DNA of 64,000 nt from contig NZ_MLFK01000005.1 in NCBI RefSeq assembly GCF_001879205.1, positions 863,019 through 927,018 of the forward strand, read 5' to 3'. The notes under the pieces were generated by a model. The model had not been told where the DNA came from, did no database searches, and saw only the letters and a list, made by a program, of their open reading frames with translations. The translations under genes and the position numbers were made by a program. Source of the DNA: Flavobacterium johnsoniae. Its GTDB lineage: Bacteria > Bacteroidota > Bacteroidia > Flavobacteriales > Flavobacteriaceae. How positions within the stretch are numbered: the stretch's first letter is position 1; each line of letters opens with the position of its first letter. This document shows positions 43,898 to 53,154 of this stretch, one piece after another.

Positions 43898-44674
43898 ATG
43901 GGATTAAAAATAATTCAGATTATTAATACGTTTGTTTATAAAAAATTTAAGCGTAATAATGTTGTTTCTAAATTTACAACAGTTGAAGAGCTTAGAGCGG
44001 TCATGCCGGGTTTGTTGTATGGATATTTGTCTGAAGAAGAAATGCCTAATAGTTTGGCGTCGCTGTCACCGCCTCCGGAGATTGCGTCTCAGGCTTATGA
44101 AATTGATTTGGAATATGCAAAAAGAGCTGTCGAGTCTAATGACAAGATTCGCTTTCTAAAAGCGGCCAGCGATGCAGATTTGTCATTTCCTACTGCCGCC
44201 AAATGTTTTGAAGCGGTATTAGGAATTGAAATTAATGAGCAAAAAACACCTAAATTTTATACTTTTATGCGTAGAGTAATGACAGATGCAGGGCTGTCAA
44301 CCTATGCGGCAAAGAATTATTATAATCGTGTACGTCCGTTTGTTGTTAATAACAAAAAGACCTGCACGCCTGATCAGGAAGAAGTTTTAAAAAAGGTTGG
44401 TTCTTTTCCATCTGGTCATGCTGCGGTTGGCAGTGCGTGGTCATTAATTTTAATTGAAATTTTTCCTCATAATAAAGAAGCAATATTGCAGCGAGGACAT
44501 GACTTTGGAGAAAGTCGTGTAATTTGCAATGCGCATTGGCATAGTGATGTAGAGATGGGGAGAATTATGGGAAAGGCAACAGTTGATTGTCTTTTTAATA
44601 ATCGGGCTTTTCTTATGGATATAGAACAGGTTAAAAAAGAAATACTCCAAGTTGGGTTTAATCCTTCTGAATAG
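43898..44674 (+). CDS. Class A acid phosphatase-like PAP2 protein without signal peptide
   Basis: About 258 residues from the ATG at 43898; a TTG at 43892 directly after a stop is also possible. It matches bacterial class A non-specific acid phosphatases (PhoN type): SLSPPPEIASQAYEIDLEYAKR, then the PAP2 catalytic motifs KNYYNRVRP, SFPSGHAAVGSAWSL and GESRVICNAHWHSDVEMGR. Relatives are periplasmic and carry a signal peptide. Here the N terminus MGLKIIQIINTFVYKKFKRNN is only weakly hydrophobic and stop codons prevent extension upstream. The active-site residues are intact, so it is probably functional. Confidence 0.85.
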   Translation: MGLKIIQIINTFVYKKFKRNNVVSKFTTVEELRAVMPGLLYGYLSEEEMPNSLASLSPPPEIASQAYEIDLEYAKRAVESNDKIRFLKAASDADLSFPTAAKCFEAVLGIEINEQKTPKFYTFMRRVMTDAGLSTYAAKNYYNRVRPFVVNNKKTCTPDQEEVLKKVGSFPSGHAAVGSAWSLILIEIFPHNKEAILQRGHDFGESRVICNAHWHSDVEMGRIMGKATVDCLFNNRAFLMDIEQVKKEILQVGFNPSE

Positions 44675-44725
44675 GTTTGTTTTATTTGGGATTTTAATGT
44701 TATTTTTGGGGATAATTATACAAAT

Positions 44726-45238
44726 ATGAAACGATTATCGATATATACAGCTCTTCTTTTTATAAGTTTTTCTTCGTTGTCTTTTTCACAGGAAGCTGTT
44801 GAAAAACCATCACCGCCTGTTGGTAATGCGATAGAAGGGGATTTTTACGGAGAAAATGTTTCGGTTGCTTCAGTTAATAATGCAATTTCTGTTGAGAAGC
44901 TAGAGAGTGTATTGCAGGATGTAAAAAAGAGAGATAATATTGCTGTTAGAGGAGAAGTGACTGATGTTTGTAAAAAAAGAGGATGCTGGTTAACTATAAA
45001 AACAGACGATGGGTCTTCTTTCTTTGTAAAAATGAAAGATTATGCTTTTTTTGTTCCAACTGCATTAAAGGGTAAAAATGTCGTTTTAGAAGGTAGTGCT
45101 GAAAGAAAAGTGACCTCTGTTGATGAGCTGAAACATTATGCTAAAGATGCTAAAAAGACAAAAGCTGAAATAGATGCTATTAATATGCCAAAAGAAGAAG
45201 TAAGGTTTTTGGCAAACGGAATTAAAGTGGTGAATTAA
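44726..45238 (+). CDS. DUF4920 secreted protein
   Basis: A 170-residue exported protein with a signal peptide (RLSIYTALLFISFSSLSFSQ). The mature part has YGENVSVASVNNAISVEKLES, an OB-like segment VRGEVTDVCKKRGCWLTIKTDDGSSFFVKMKDYAFFVPTA and GKNVVLEGSAERKVTSVDEL. This matches the Bacteroidetes family DUF4920, whose conserved two-cysteine motif CKKRGCW may bind metal or redox partners. Function unknown. A terminator follows at 45301. Confidence 0.82.
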   Translation: MKRLSIYTALLFISFSSLSFSQEAVEKPSPPVGNAIEGDFYGENVSVASVNNAISVEKLESVLQDVKKRDNIAVRGEVTDVCKKRGCWLTIKTDDGSSFFVKMKDYAFFVPTALKGKNVVLEGSAERKVTSVDELKHYAKDAKKTKAEIDAINMPKEEVRFLANGIKVVN

Positions 45239-45300
45239 TTGTGGTTGCGTTTCTATTTAGAAAGACAATCTAAGAATTGCAATTTCCCTGAATAATATGT

Positions 45301-45334
45301 AAAAAAGTCTCAATGGTAATTGAGGCTTTTTTTT
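45301..45334 (+). terminator. Terminator of the DUF4920 gene
   Basis: AAAAAAGTCTCAAT pairs with ATTGAGGCTTTTTT around GGTA, followed by more T; one G-T pair. Confidence 0.85.
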
Positions 45335-45530
45335 ATGATTGTAGGTTTGTTAATATGATTGTGATTTTTCCTCTTTTCAAGAGTTGCTGAATTTTTGAAT
45401 TGGTTTTAGCTGGGGAGTTGAGGAGTAATTGGATAATATTTATGTGTTTTTTATTGTATCAAAATTTATTAAATCTGAATTGTATTAGTTTAGATAGTTT
45501 TATTTTTTGATTGTTTTCGATGTTTTCAAT

Positions 45531-45562
45531 AAAAAAAGCGAGACACTAATCTCGCTTTTTTT
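45531..45562 (-). terminator. Terminator of the SPOR protein gene
   Basis: A-run plus GCGAGA (to 45543) pairs with TCTCGC plus T-run (45550-45562); symmetric, so it works on the minus strand. Confidence 0.85.
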
Positions 45563-45582
45563 ATTTTTTTGATGTTATTTGC

Positions 45583-45972
45583 TTATTTTCCAGGTTTTAG
45601 TAAAAAAACACTTTTATATTTTTTTCTGATGTCGGCTAAATTTCTTTCGGCTTCTATTCTTGATTTGAAATTTCCAACAATAACCTTGTAATTCGGGGTA
45701 TTAAAAATTATTGTGCCGTCAATGTTTGTGTATTCTCTCTTAAAGTCAGATAATATCTTTTTTGCCTCATCGCTCTTGCCGCTGAAAATTTGAATTCTAT
45801 AAGAATCGTTTGTACTGATTGATGTGTTAAATTTACGTTTTTCGTTCAATAACTGCTCAAATTTAGGGTCTTGATTCAGTGTTAAATTTTGACTTTGAGC
45901 ATCAATATTATATGCTAATGTGAACATTGTTAATGTTAAGAAAACGTTTTTTGTCGAGGTTAAAATTCTCAT
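45583..45972 (-). CDS. Secreted SPOR domain protein
   Basis: About 129 residues from the ATG at 45972 (MRILTSTKNVFLTLTMFTLAYNIDAQ), which gives a clear signal peptide; an in-frame start at 45993 would precede it. The C-terminal 75 residues form one SPOR domain: SYRIQIFSGKSDEAKKILSDF, TIIFNTPNYKVIVGNFKSRIEAERNLADIRKKY. SPOR domains bind peptidoglycan strands lacking stem peptides, often at division sites. The protein is just signal, short linker and SPOR, so it is probably periplasmic. Confidence 0.85.
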   Translation of the reverse strand: MRILTSTKNVFLTLTMFTLAYNIDAQSQNLTLNQDPKFEQLLNEKRKFNTSISTNDSYRIQIFSGKSDEAKKILSDFKREYTNIDGTIIFNTPNYKVIVGNFKSRIEAERNLADIRKKYKSVFLLKPGK

Positions 45973-46074
45973 AATGTGATGGTTTTTATGCAAAAATACT
46001 ATTTAAAGTTTGTATGTAAAATTTTAATATTATTTAGAATTGATATAAATTGATATTTAAGACTATTTTAAGGT

Positions 46075-46104
46075 TTTGAGAATAGTTCATAAGTCGTATT
46101 TTTG
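46075..46104 (+). promoter_or_regulatory. Promoter of the ACIII-cytochrome oxidase operon
   Basis: TTTG (46075-46078), 18-base spacer, TATTTTTG (46097-46104); the leader to actA is about 80 bases. Confidence 0.75.
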
Positions 46105-46191
46105 TGCAAGTTTTAAAAGAAGGTATTAATTTTAGTCTGATTTATTACAGAAAAAATCATACCAAAAATTAGTAGATAATTATTATACTAT

Positions 46192-47529
46192 ATGAAAAAG
46201 GTGGGTAACCATAATTCGATCTCAAGAAAATTATTACTTAGTTTATCGCTAACGTTAATTTTCTCCCTAACTTCATTTGCTCAAGATCCTGCTGCAGCTC
46301 CTGCGGCGACTGAAGCTGCTGCTGCGCCCGCTGCAACATCAGGTGGTGATCCGGTAAAAGGGAAAGAACTTTTTAATGCAAATTGCGCTGCATGTCACAA
46401 ATTAGATGCTAAATCAACCGGTCCTGCTTTAAGAGGTGTTGCCTCTAAGCACGATATGGCTTGGATTTACAAATGGGTACACAACAGTTCTGATATGATT
46501 AAATCAGGAGATCCTGTTGCTGTTAAACTTTTCGAGGAAAACAACAAGGCAGTAATGACTTCGTTCCCTCAATTATCTACAGGTGATATTGATAATATTA
46601 TCGCTTATACTTCTGAAGTAAAAGCTGAGCCGGCTGCAGCTGCAGGCGGTCCTGCTACTCCTCCGGGAACTCAAGTTGACGGTGGTGGAATTTCTAATAA
46701 TGTTATTTTAGGGGCTCTTGCTCTTGTAATGGCTATTTTAGTAGTTATGTTGTTCATGGTGAACAAAGTATTAACTAAAGTAGCTAGTAATAATGGTATT
46801 GTAGTTGCTCCAAAAGAAGGTAGAACTCCTATCTGGAAAGCTTTTGCTAAAAACCAATTTTTAGTATTAGTTACTTCTATATTCTTGCTTTTGGCTAGTG
46901 GTTATTTTGTTTACGGATACTTAATGCAAGTAGGTGTTGATCAAAATTATGAGCCAATTCAGCCAATTCACTATTCGCACAAAATTCACGCTGGAGATAA
47001 CGAGATCAATTGTAAATATTGTCACTCTGCTGCACGTGTAAGTAAAACTGCTGGTATTCCTTCTTTAAATGTTTGTATGAACTGTCATAAAAACATCTCT
47101 GAAGTTGCTGAAACTACTGCTACTGCTGAATACAGCAAAGCGTTTTACGATGCTCAGATTCAAAAATTATACGATGCTGTTGGATGGGATAAGACTAAAC
47201 AGGCTTATACTGGAAAAACACAGCCAGTAAAATGGGTTCGTATTCATAATCTTCCTGATTTTGTTTATTTCAATCACTCACAACACGTTTCTGTTGCAGG
47301 AGTTGAATGTCAAACTTGTCACGGTCCAGTGCAGGAATTTGAAATCATGAAGCAATACTCTAAATTAACAATGGGATGGTGTGTTGATTGCCATAGAAAA
47401 ACTGATGTTAAGATGGAAGGAAATGCTTACTATGACAAAATTCATGCTGAACTTTCTAAAAAATACGGTGTAGAGAAATTAACTGCAGCGCAAATGGGAG
47501 GTTTAGAATGCGGTAAATGCCACTATTAA
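46192..47529 (+). CDS. actA: Alternative Complex III subunit ActA, multiheme cytochrome c
   Basis: A 445-residue exported cytochrome. After a signal peptide and Ala/Pro-rich linker come six CxxCH haem motifs: CAACH near residue 66 in a monohaem cytochrome c domain, then, after two hydrophobic segments (about 165-190 and 220-245), CKYCH, CMNCH, CQTCH, CVDCH and CGKCH in a pentahaem domain. ActA passes electrons from menaquinol oxidation out to the oxidase. The fused monohaem domain is the likely exit to cytochrome aa3. It is the first gene of an eight-gene operon, 32 bases before actB. Confidence 0.93.
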   Translation: MKKVGNHNSISRKLLLSLSLTLIFSLTSFAQDPAAAPAATEAAAAPAATSGGDPVKGKELFNANCAACHKLDAKSTGPALRGVASKHDMAWIYKWVHNSSDMIKSGDPVAVKLFEENNKAVMTSFPQLSTGDIDNIIAYTSEVKAEPAAAAGGPATPPGTQVDGGGISNNVILGALALVMAILVVMLFMVNKVLTKVASNNGIVVAPKEGRTPIWKAFAKNQFLVLVTSIFLLLASGYFVYGYLMQVGVDQNYEPIQPIHYSHKIHAGDNEINCKYCHSAARVSKTAGIPSLNVCMNCHKNISEVAETTATAEYSKAFYDAQIQKLYDAVGWDKTKQAYTGKTQPVKWVRIHNLPDFVYFNHSQHVSVAGVECQTCHGPVQEFEIMKQYSKLTMGWCVDCHRKTDVKMEGNAYYDKIHAELSKKYGVEKLTAAQMGGLECGKCHY

Positions 47530-47561
47530 TCGAATTATTAAGATTTTAATATTTATATACA

Positions 47562-50500
47562 ATGTCATCAAACAAAAAATACTGGAAAAGTGTTGAGGAA
47601 CTAGAAAATAGTTCTATTGTTGAGGCGCTTAGAAATAACGAATTTGTTGAAGAGATTCCTACTGATGAATTCTTAGGAAATGCAGATGCTTTGGCTTCTT
47701 CTGGAACTTCACGTCGTGACTTTTTAAAGTACGTAGGATTTAGTACTGCGGCAGTTACACTTGCTGCTTGTGAAGGTCCTGTGCACAAGTCTATCCCTTA
47801 TGTATTACAACCGGAGCAAATCATTCCTGGTGTTGCAGATTATTATGCAACTACTGTTTTTGATGGTTTTGATTTTGCTAACCTTTTGGTAAAAACTCGT
47901 GAGGGCCGTCCAATTAAAATTGAGAACAATACTATTTCTGGAGCTAAGTTTTCAGCCAATGCTAGAATTCATGCATCTATCTTAGGATTATACGATAGTA
48001 TGCGTTTGAAAGAACCTAAATTGGATGGAAAAAATAGCAGCTGGTCAGCAGTTGATTTAAAAATTAAATCAAGCTTGGCTGATGCAAAAGCAAAAGGAGG
48101 TCAAGTAGTATTGTTGACAAATACATTAGCAAGTCCATCTACTGAGAAATTAATAGGTGAGTTTATTGCTAAAAATCCAAACGCTAAACATGTTGTTTAT
48201 GATGCGGTTTCTTCATCTGAAGCTTTAGATGCTTTTGAAGCTGTTTATGGTGAAAGAGGTTTAGTAGATTACGATTTTTCAAAAGCTTCTTTAATCGTTT
48301 CTGTTGGTGCTGATTTCTTAGGAGACTGGCAAGGTGGCGGATATGATGCTGGATATGCAAAAGGACGTATTCCTCAAAACGGAAAAATGTCTCGTCATTT
48401 TCAGTTTGAATCAAATATGACATTGTCAGGAGCAGCAGCTGATAAGCGTGTTCCAATGACAACTGCAGATCAAAAACAAGCTTTAGTTCAAATATATAAT
48501 ATTGTTGTAGGTGCTTCAGTTCCGGTTACTTTAGATGCTAAATTTAAAGCGGAAGTTGTTAAAGCAGCTCAGCAGTTAAAAGCAGCAGGCGCTAAAGGAA
48601 TTTTAGTATCTGGAATCGAAGATAAAAATGCACAATTATTAGTTTTGGCTATTAATCAGGCATTGGCTAGTGAAGCATTTACTACTGCTGGAACTAGACA
48701 AATCAGAAAAGGTTCTAATGCTGTTGTGTCACAATTAGTAAAAGATATGAATGCAGGAAGTGTTCATACTTTAATAATGAGTGGAATTAATCCGGTTTAT
48801 ACTTTAGCTGACTCAGCTTCTTTTGTATCTGGATTGAAAAAAGTTAAAACATCAGTTGCTTTCTCTTTAAAAGAAGATGAAACTGCTTCTATAGCTACAA
48901 TCGCTGCTCCGGCACCTCATTTCTTAGAATCTTGGGGAGATGTAGAAATTACAAAAGGTACTTATAGTTTAACACAGCCAACTATTCGTCCAATCTTTAA
49001 TACAAAACAATTTCAAGACGTTTTATTATCTTTAAACGGTACTGCTGGAAGTTTTTATGATTATTTAAAAGCAAATTCAGCTGGTATAATTGCTGGTTCT
49101 TCTTGGAATAAAGTTTTACACGATGGTGTTTTTGTTGTTGGTTCTACTGCTTTAGCTGGTGGTTCTTATGATTTCGCTGGTGCTGCAAATGTACTTTCAA
49201 GATCAAAAGCTGCCGGAGAACTTGAATTAGTTTTATATACTAAAACAGGTATGGGTGATGGACAGCACGCAAATAACCCTTGGCTGCAAGAATTTCCAGA
49301 TCCAATTACGAGAGTTTCTTGGGATAACTATGTTACAGTTTCTAATGCAGATGCTAAGAAATTCAATTTATCAAACGAAATTGTTGCAAATGGTGGTTTA
49401 AATGGTAGTTATGCTACTATTACTACTGCTGACGGAACTAAACTGGAAAATGTTCCGGTAATTGTTCAGCCAGGACAAGCTGTTGGTACAGTTGGTTTAG
49501 CTGTTGGTTACGGTCGTAAAGCGGCTTTAAAAGAAGAAATGCAGGTAGGTTTAAATGCTTACGCTTTATATAAAAATTTTAATAGTGTTCAAACTGTTTC
49601 TATTGCTAAGGCAAATGGAGAACATGAGTTTGCTTGTGTTCAAGGACAGAAAACATTAATGGGTAGAGGAGATATCATTAAAGAAACTACTTTAGAGATT
49701 TTCAATACTCAGGATGCTAAACATTGGAACGAGCAGCCAATGGTATCTTTAGATCACCAGGAAGTAGAAGCTACTACTGTAGATTTATGGGAATCATTTG
49801 ATCGTTCAACAGGACACCACTTCAATCTTTCGATTGATTTGAATGCTTGTACAGGATGTGGTGCATGTGTTATTGCTTGTCATGCTGAAAACAACGTACC
49901 AGTTGTTGGTAAAGCAGAGGTTAGAAGAAGCCGTGATATGCACTGGTTGCGTATTGACAGATACTATTCTTCTGAAAGCACTTTTGAAGGTGATAACGAA
50001 AGAAAAGAAAGTATTGCTGGTTTGTCTAGTTCATTATCTACATTTAATGAAATGGAAAAACCTGGAGATAACCCACAAGTGGCATTCCAGCCTGTAATGT
50101 GTCAGCACTGTAACCACGCACCTTGTGAAACAGTTTGTCCGGTTGCTGCTACTTCTCACGGTCGTCAAGGTCAAAACCACATGGCATACAACAGATGTGT
50201 TGGTACTCGTTACTGTGCTAACAACTGTCCATATAAAGTTCGTCGTTTCAACTGGTTCTTGTACAACAAAAACAGTGAATTCGATTATCACATGAATGAT
50301 GATTTAGGTCGTATGGTATTAAACCCAGACGTAAACGTTCGTTCTCGTGGAGTTATGGAAAAATGTTCATTCTGTATCCAAAGTACTCAAGCTGTAATTC
50401 TTGAGGCTAAACGTCAAGGTAGAGTAGTTGCAAAAGATGAGTTCAACAATGCTTGTGCTTGTTCTGCAGCTTGTTCTTCTGGTGCTATGGTATTTGGAGA

Positions 50501-50621
50501 TGTAAATGATAAAGAAAGCGAAGTTGCTAAATTAGCAGAAAGCGAAAGAATGTATCATTTATTAGAGCATGTTGGTACAAAACCAAATGTTTTCTATCAC
50601 GTAAAAGTTAGAAACACTTAG
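47562..50621 (+). CDS. actB: Alternative Complex III subunit ActB, molybdopterin-like plus iron-sulfur protein
   Basis: A 1019-residue periplasmic subunit. The N terminus has a Tat-type SRRDFLKYVGFSTAAVTLAAC, including a probable lipidated Cys. Residues about 80-720 resemble molybdopterin oxidoreductases but lack cofactor ligands, as in other ActB proteins. The C-terminal 250 residues are a ferredoxin-like electron-transfer part with four cysteine clusters: CTGCGACVIACH, CQHCNHAPCETVCP, CVGTRYCANNCPYK and CSFCIQ with CACSAAC. It forms the electron wire of ACIII between ActC and ActA. Confidence 0.95.
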   Translation: MSSNKKYWKSVEELENSSIVEALRNNEFVEEIPTDEFLGNADALASSGTSRRDFLKYVGFSTAAVTLAACEGPVHKSIPYVLQPEQIIPGVADYYATTVFDGFDFANLLVKTREGRPIKIENNTISGAKFSANARIHASILGLYDSMRLKEPKLDGKNSSWSAVDLKIKSSLADAKAKGGQVVLLTNTLASPSTEKLIGEFIAKNPNAKHVVYDAVSSSEALDAFEAVYGERGLVDYDFSKASLIVSVGADFLGDWQGGGYDAGYAKGRIPQNGKMSRHFQFESNMTLSGAAADKRVPMTTADQKQALVQIYNIVVGASVPVTLDAKFKAEVVKAAQQLKAAGAKGILVSGIEDKNAQLLVLAINQALASEAFTTAGTRQIRKGSNAVVSQLVKDMNAGSVHTLIMSGINPVYTLADSASFVSGLKKVKTSVAFSLKEDETASIATIAAPAPHFLESWGDVEITKGTYSLTQPTIRPIFNTKQFQDVLLSLNGTAGSFYDYLKANSAGIIAGSSWNKVLHDGVFVVGSTALAGGSYDFAGAANVLSRSKAAGELELVLYTKTGMGDGQHANNPWLQEFPDPITRVSWDNYVTVSNADAKKFNLSNEIVANGGLNGSYATITTADGTKLENVPVIVQPGQAVGTVGLAVGYGRKAALKEEMQVGLNAYALYKNFNSVQTVSIAKANGEHEFACVQGQKTLMGRGDIIKETTLEIFNTQDAKHWNEQPMVSLDHQEVEATTVDLWESFDRSTGHHFNLSIDLNACTGCGACVIACHAENNVPVVGKAEVRRSRDMHWLRIDRYYSSESTFEGDNERKESIAGLSSSLSTFNEMEKPGDNPQVAFQPVMCQHCNHAPCETVCPVAATSHGRQGQNHMAYNRCVGTRYCANNCPYKVRRFNWFLYNKNSEFDYHMNDDLGRMVLNPDVNVRSRGVMEKCSFCIQSTQAVILEAKRQGRVVAKDEFNNACACSAACSSGAMVFGDVNDKESEVAKLAESERMYHLLEHVGTKPNVFYHVKVRNT

Positions 50622-50655
50622 TAAAATTATTAATTAAGAAACAATATAAAGGATT

Positions 50656-52056
50656 ATGTCGTCTCACTACGAAGCACCCATTAGAAAACCTTTAGTTATA
50701 GGTGATAAATCATATCATGATGTAACTGTAGATGTAGCTGCACCTGTTGAAGGGCCTGCAAACAAACAATGGTGGATTGTATTTTCAATCGCATTAATAG
50801 CCTTCCTTTGGGGGTTAGGCTGTATAATTTACACCGTATCTACCGGTATCGGAACATGGGGATTAAATAAAACAGTTGGTTGGGCTTGGGATATTACTAA
50901 CTTCGTTTGGTGGGTTGGTATTGGTCACGCTGGAACTTTGATTTCTGCAGTACTATTACTTTTCCGTCAACGTTGGAGAATGGCTATTAACCGTTCTGCA
51001 GAAGCCATGACTATCTTCTCAGTAGTTCAAGCAGGTTTATTTCCAATTATTCACATGGGACGTCCATGGTTAGCATACTGGGTTTTACCTATTCCAAATC
51101 AATTTGGATCTTTATGGGTAAACTTTAACTCACCATTGCTTTGGGACGTATTCGCAATCTCAACTTATCTTTCGGTATCATTAGTTTTCTGGTGGACTGG
51201 ATTATTACCTGACTTTGCAATGCTTCGTGATAGAGCTATAACTCCATTTAATAAAAGAGTTTATTCTATCCTAAGTTTCGGATGGAGCGGAAGAGCTAAA
51301 GACTGGCAGCGTTTTGAAGAAGTATCTTTGGTATTAGCTGGTTTAGCTACACCACTTGTACTTTCTGTACACACGATTGTATCTATGGACTTTGCTACTT
51401 CTGTAATCCCAGGATGGCATACAACAATTTTCCCTCCATACTTCGTTGCTGGAGCGGTATTCTCAGGATTTGCAATGGTAAACACATTGTTGATCGTTAT
51501 GAGAAAAGTTTCTAACCTTGAAGCATACATTACATTACAACATATCGAATTAATGAACATCATTATCATGATTACAGGTTCGATCGTTGGTGTTGCTTAC
51601 ATCACTGAGTTATTCGTAGCTTGGTATTCAGGTGTAGAATATGAGCAATATGCATTCTTAAACAGAGCTACCGGACCTTACTGGTGGGCATATTGGTCGA
51701 TGATGACTTGTAACGTTTTCTCTCCACAATTTATGTGGTTCAAAAAATTAAGAACAAGTATCATGTTTTCATTTATTATTTCGATCGTTGTAAACATCGG
51801 AATGTGGTTTGAAAGATTCGTAATTATTGTTACTTCTTTACATAGAGATTACCTTCCATCTTCTTGGACAATGTTCTCACCAACATTTGTGGATATTGGA
51901 ATTTTCATTGGAACAATTGGTTTCTTCTTCGTATTGTTTTTATTATACTCTAGAACATTCCCTGTAATTGCTCAGGCAGAGGTAAAAACGATTTTGAAAG
52001 GAACAGGAGATAATTACATTAGAGAAAGAGCAAATAAAGATTCACATCATGAGTAA
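50656..52056 (+). CDS. actC: Alternative Complex III subunit ActC, quinol-binding NrfD-like membrane protein
   Basis: A 466-residue inner-membrane protein with about ten transmembrane helices, of the NrfD/PsrC family. Motifs typical of ActC include WWVGIGHAGTLISAVLLLFRQ, MAINRSAEAMTIFSVVQAGLFPIIHMGRPW and FFPPYFVAGAVFSGFAM-type helices with VSMDFATSVIPGWHTTIFPP. It binds menaquinol and couples its oxidation to charge movement. It overlaps actD by 8 bases (start 52049), indicating translational coupling. Confidence 0.96.
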   Translation: MSSHYEAPIRKPLVIGDKSYHDVTVDVAAPVEGPANKQWWIVFSIALIAFLWGLGCIIYTVSTGIGTWGLNKTVGWAWDITNFVWWVGIGHAGTLISAVLLLFRQRWRMAINRSAEAMTIFSVVQAGLFPIIHMGRPWLAYWVLPIPNQFGSLWVNFNSPLLWDVFAISTYLSVSLVFWWTGLLPDFAMLRDRAITPFNKRVYSILSFGWSGRAKDWQRFEEVSLVLAGLATPLVLSVHTIVSMDFATSVIPGWHTTIFPPYFVAGAVFSGFAMVNTLLIVMRKVSNLEAYITLQHIELMNIIIMITGSIVGVAYITELFVAWYSGVEYEQYAFLNRATGPYWWAYWSMMTCNVFSPQFMWFKKLRTSIMFSFIISIVVNIGMWFERFVIIVTSLHRDYLPSSWTMFSPTFVDIGIFIGTIGFFFVLFLLYSRTFPVIAQAEVKTILKGTGDNYIRERANKDSHHE

Positions 52057-52573
52057 TAAAGTAATATACGCCATTTATAATGACGATGATATTTTGATGG
52101 ATGCAGTAAAGAAAACCAAAGCTGCTCATCATCATATTGAAGAAGTTTTTACTCCATTCCCAGTTCACGGATTGGATAAAGCTATGGGCTTAGCACCAAC
52201 AAGATTAGCAATTTGTGCTTTCCTATACGGATGTGTTGGTATTTCTGTTGCAACAACAATGATGAGTTATATTATGATTCATGACTGGCCTCAGGATATT
52301 GGTGGAAAACCAAGTTTTAGTTTCATTCAAAATATGCCATCTTTTGTGCCAATTATGTTTGAAATGACTGTATTTTTCGCTGCGCACTTAATGGTAATCA
52401 CTTTTTATATGAGAAGTAGATTATGGCCATTTAAGCAAGCTGAGAATCCTGATGTAAGAACAACAGATGACCATTTCTTAATGGAAGTTGCTGTAAACGA
52501 TAACGAAGCAGAACTTGTTTCTTTTTTCGAAGGTACAGGAGCTGTTGAAGTTAAAGTAATTGAAAAGAATTAA
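52049..52573 (+). CDS. actD: Alternative Complex III subunit ActD (DUF3341)
   Basis: A 174-residue subunit with a cytoplasmic N-terminal part (VIYAIYNDDDILMDAVKKTK, EVFTPFPVHGLDKAMG) and two transmembrane helices (about 55-78 and 108-130), the DUF3341 pattern of ActD. It anchors and stabilises the complex; no cofactor is expected. It overlaps actC and precedes actE by 8 bases. Confidence 0.94.
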   Translation: MSNKVIYAIYNDDDILMDAVKKTKAAHHHIEEVFTPFPVHGLDKAMGLAPTRLAICAFLYGCVGISVATTMMSYIMIHDWPQDIGGKPSFSFIQNMPSFVPIMFEMTVFFAAHLMVITFYMRSRLWPFKQAENPDVRTTDDHFLMEVAVNDNEAELVSFFEGTGAVEVKVIEKN

Positions 52574-52581
52574 TTGTAGCT

Positions 52582-53127
52582 ATGAAAAGGATATATAAAA
52601 TAACACTTTTAGTTGGTATAACTATTTTAGTTTCATCTTGCCACAATAATTCGGCACCAAACTATCAGTATTTCCCAAATATGTATGAGTCTGTAGGGTA
52701 TGAGCCTTATGCAGAAGCAAAAGTATTTAAGGGAGGAAAAGAAGGACAGCTTCCTGTTGAAGGAACTATTAATAGAGGTTTTGAACCTTACGAATATGAA
52801 AACTCTACTGCAGGTTATGAATTGGCAAAAGCTAATTTAAAATCTCCTTTAACTGAAGAAGACAGAAATTCTGGAAAAGGGAAAGAGCTTTTCGAAATTT
52901 ACTGTATCAGCTGCCATGGTGCAACTGGTAACGGTAAAGGTAAATTGGTTGAAAGAGAAAAATTTCTTGGAGTACCTAGCTATAAAGACAGAGAAATCAC
53001 TGAAGGAAGTATTTTTCACGTAGAAACTTATGGTTTAAATGCAATGGGTTCACATGCAAATCAATTAAGTGCCCACGAACGTTGGTTAGTTGCTGACTAT
53101 GTTCTAAAACTAAAAAGCCAATTATAA
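52582..53127 (+). CDS. actE: Alternative Complex III subunit ActE, monohaem cytochrome c lipoprotein
   Basis: A 181-residue lipoprotein: the N terminus ends LVSSC (Cys20), so it is lipid-anchored. One haem site CISCHG lies near residue 110, with axial Met candidate in GLNAMGSHANQL. The segment NYQYFPNMYESVGYEPY is typical for ActE N termini. It gives ACIII a further haem for electron transfer to the oxidase. It lies between actD and actF in the operon. Confidence 0.94.
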   Translation: MKRIYKITLLVGITILVSSCHNNSAPNYQYFPNMYESVGYEPYAEAKVFKGGKEGQLPVEGTINRGFEPYEYENSTAGYELAKANLKSPLTEEDRNSGKGKELFEIYCISCHGATGNGKGKLVEREKFLGVPSYKDREITEGSIFHVETYGLNAMGSHANQLSAHERWLVADYVLKLKSQL

Positions 53128-53154
53128 TTGTTGAACAAACTGATCGTAATAGAT

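Larger units (their letters stand above)
45239..45582. other. 344-base gap with two terminators
   Basis: Holds the terminator of the DUF4920 gene (45301-45334) and that of the convergent SPOR gene (45531-45562). Between them is AT-rich sequence in which I see no gene or promoter. Confidence 0.7.
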
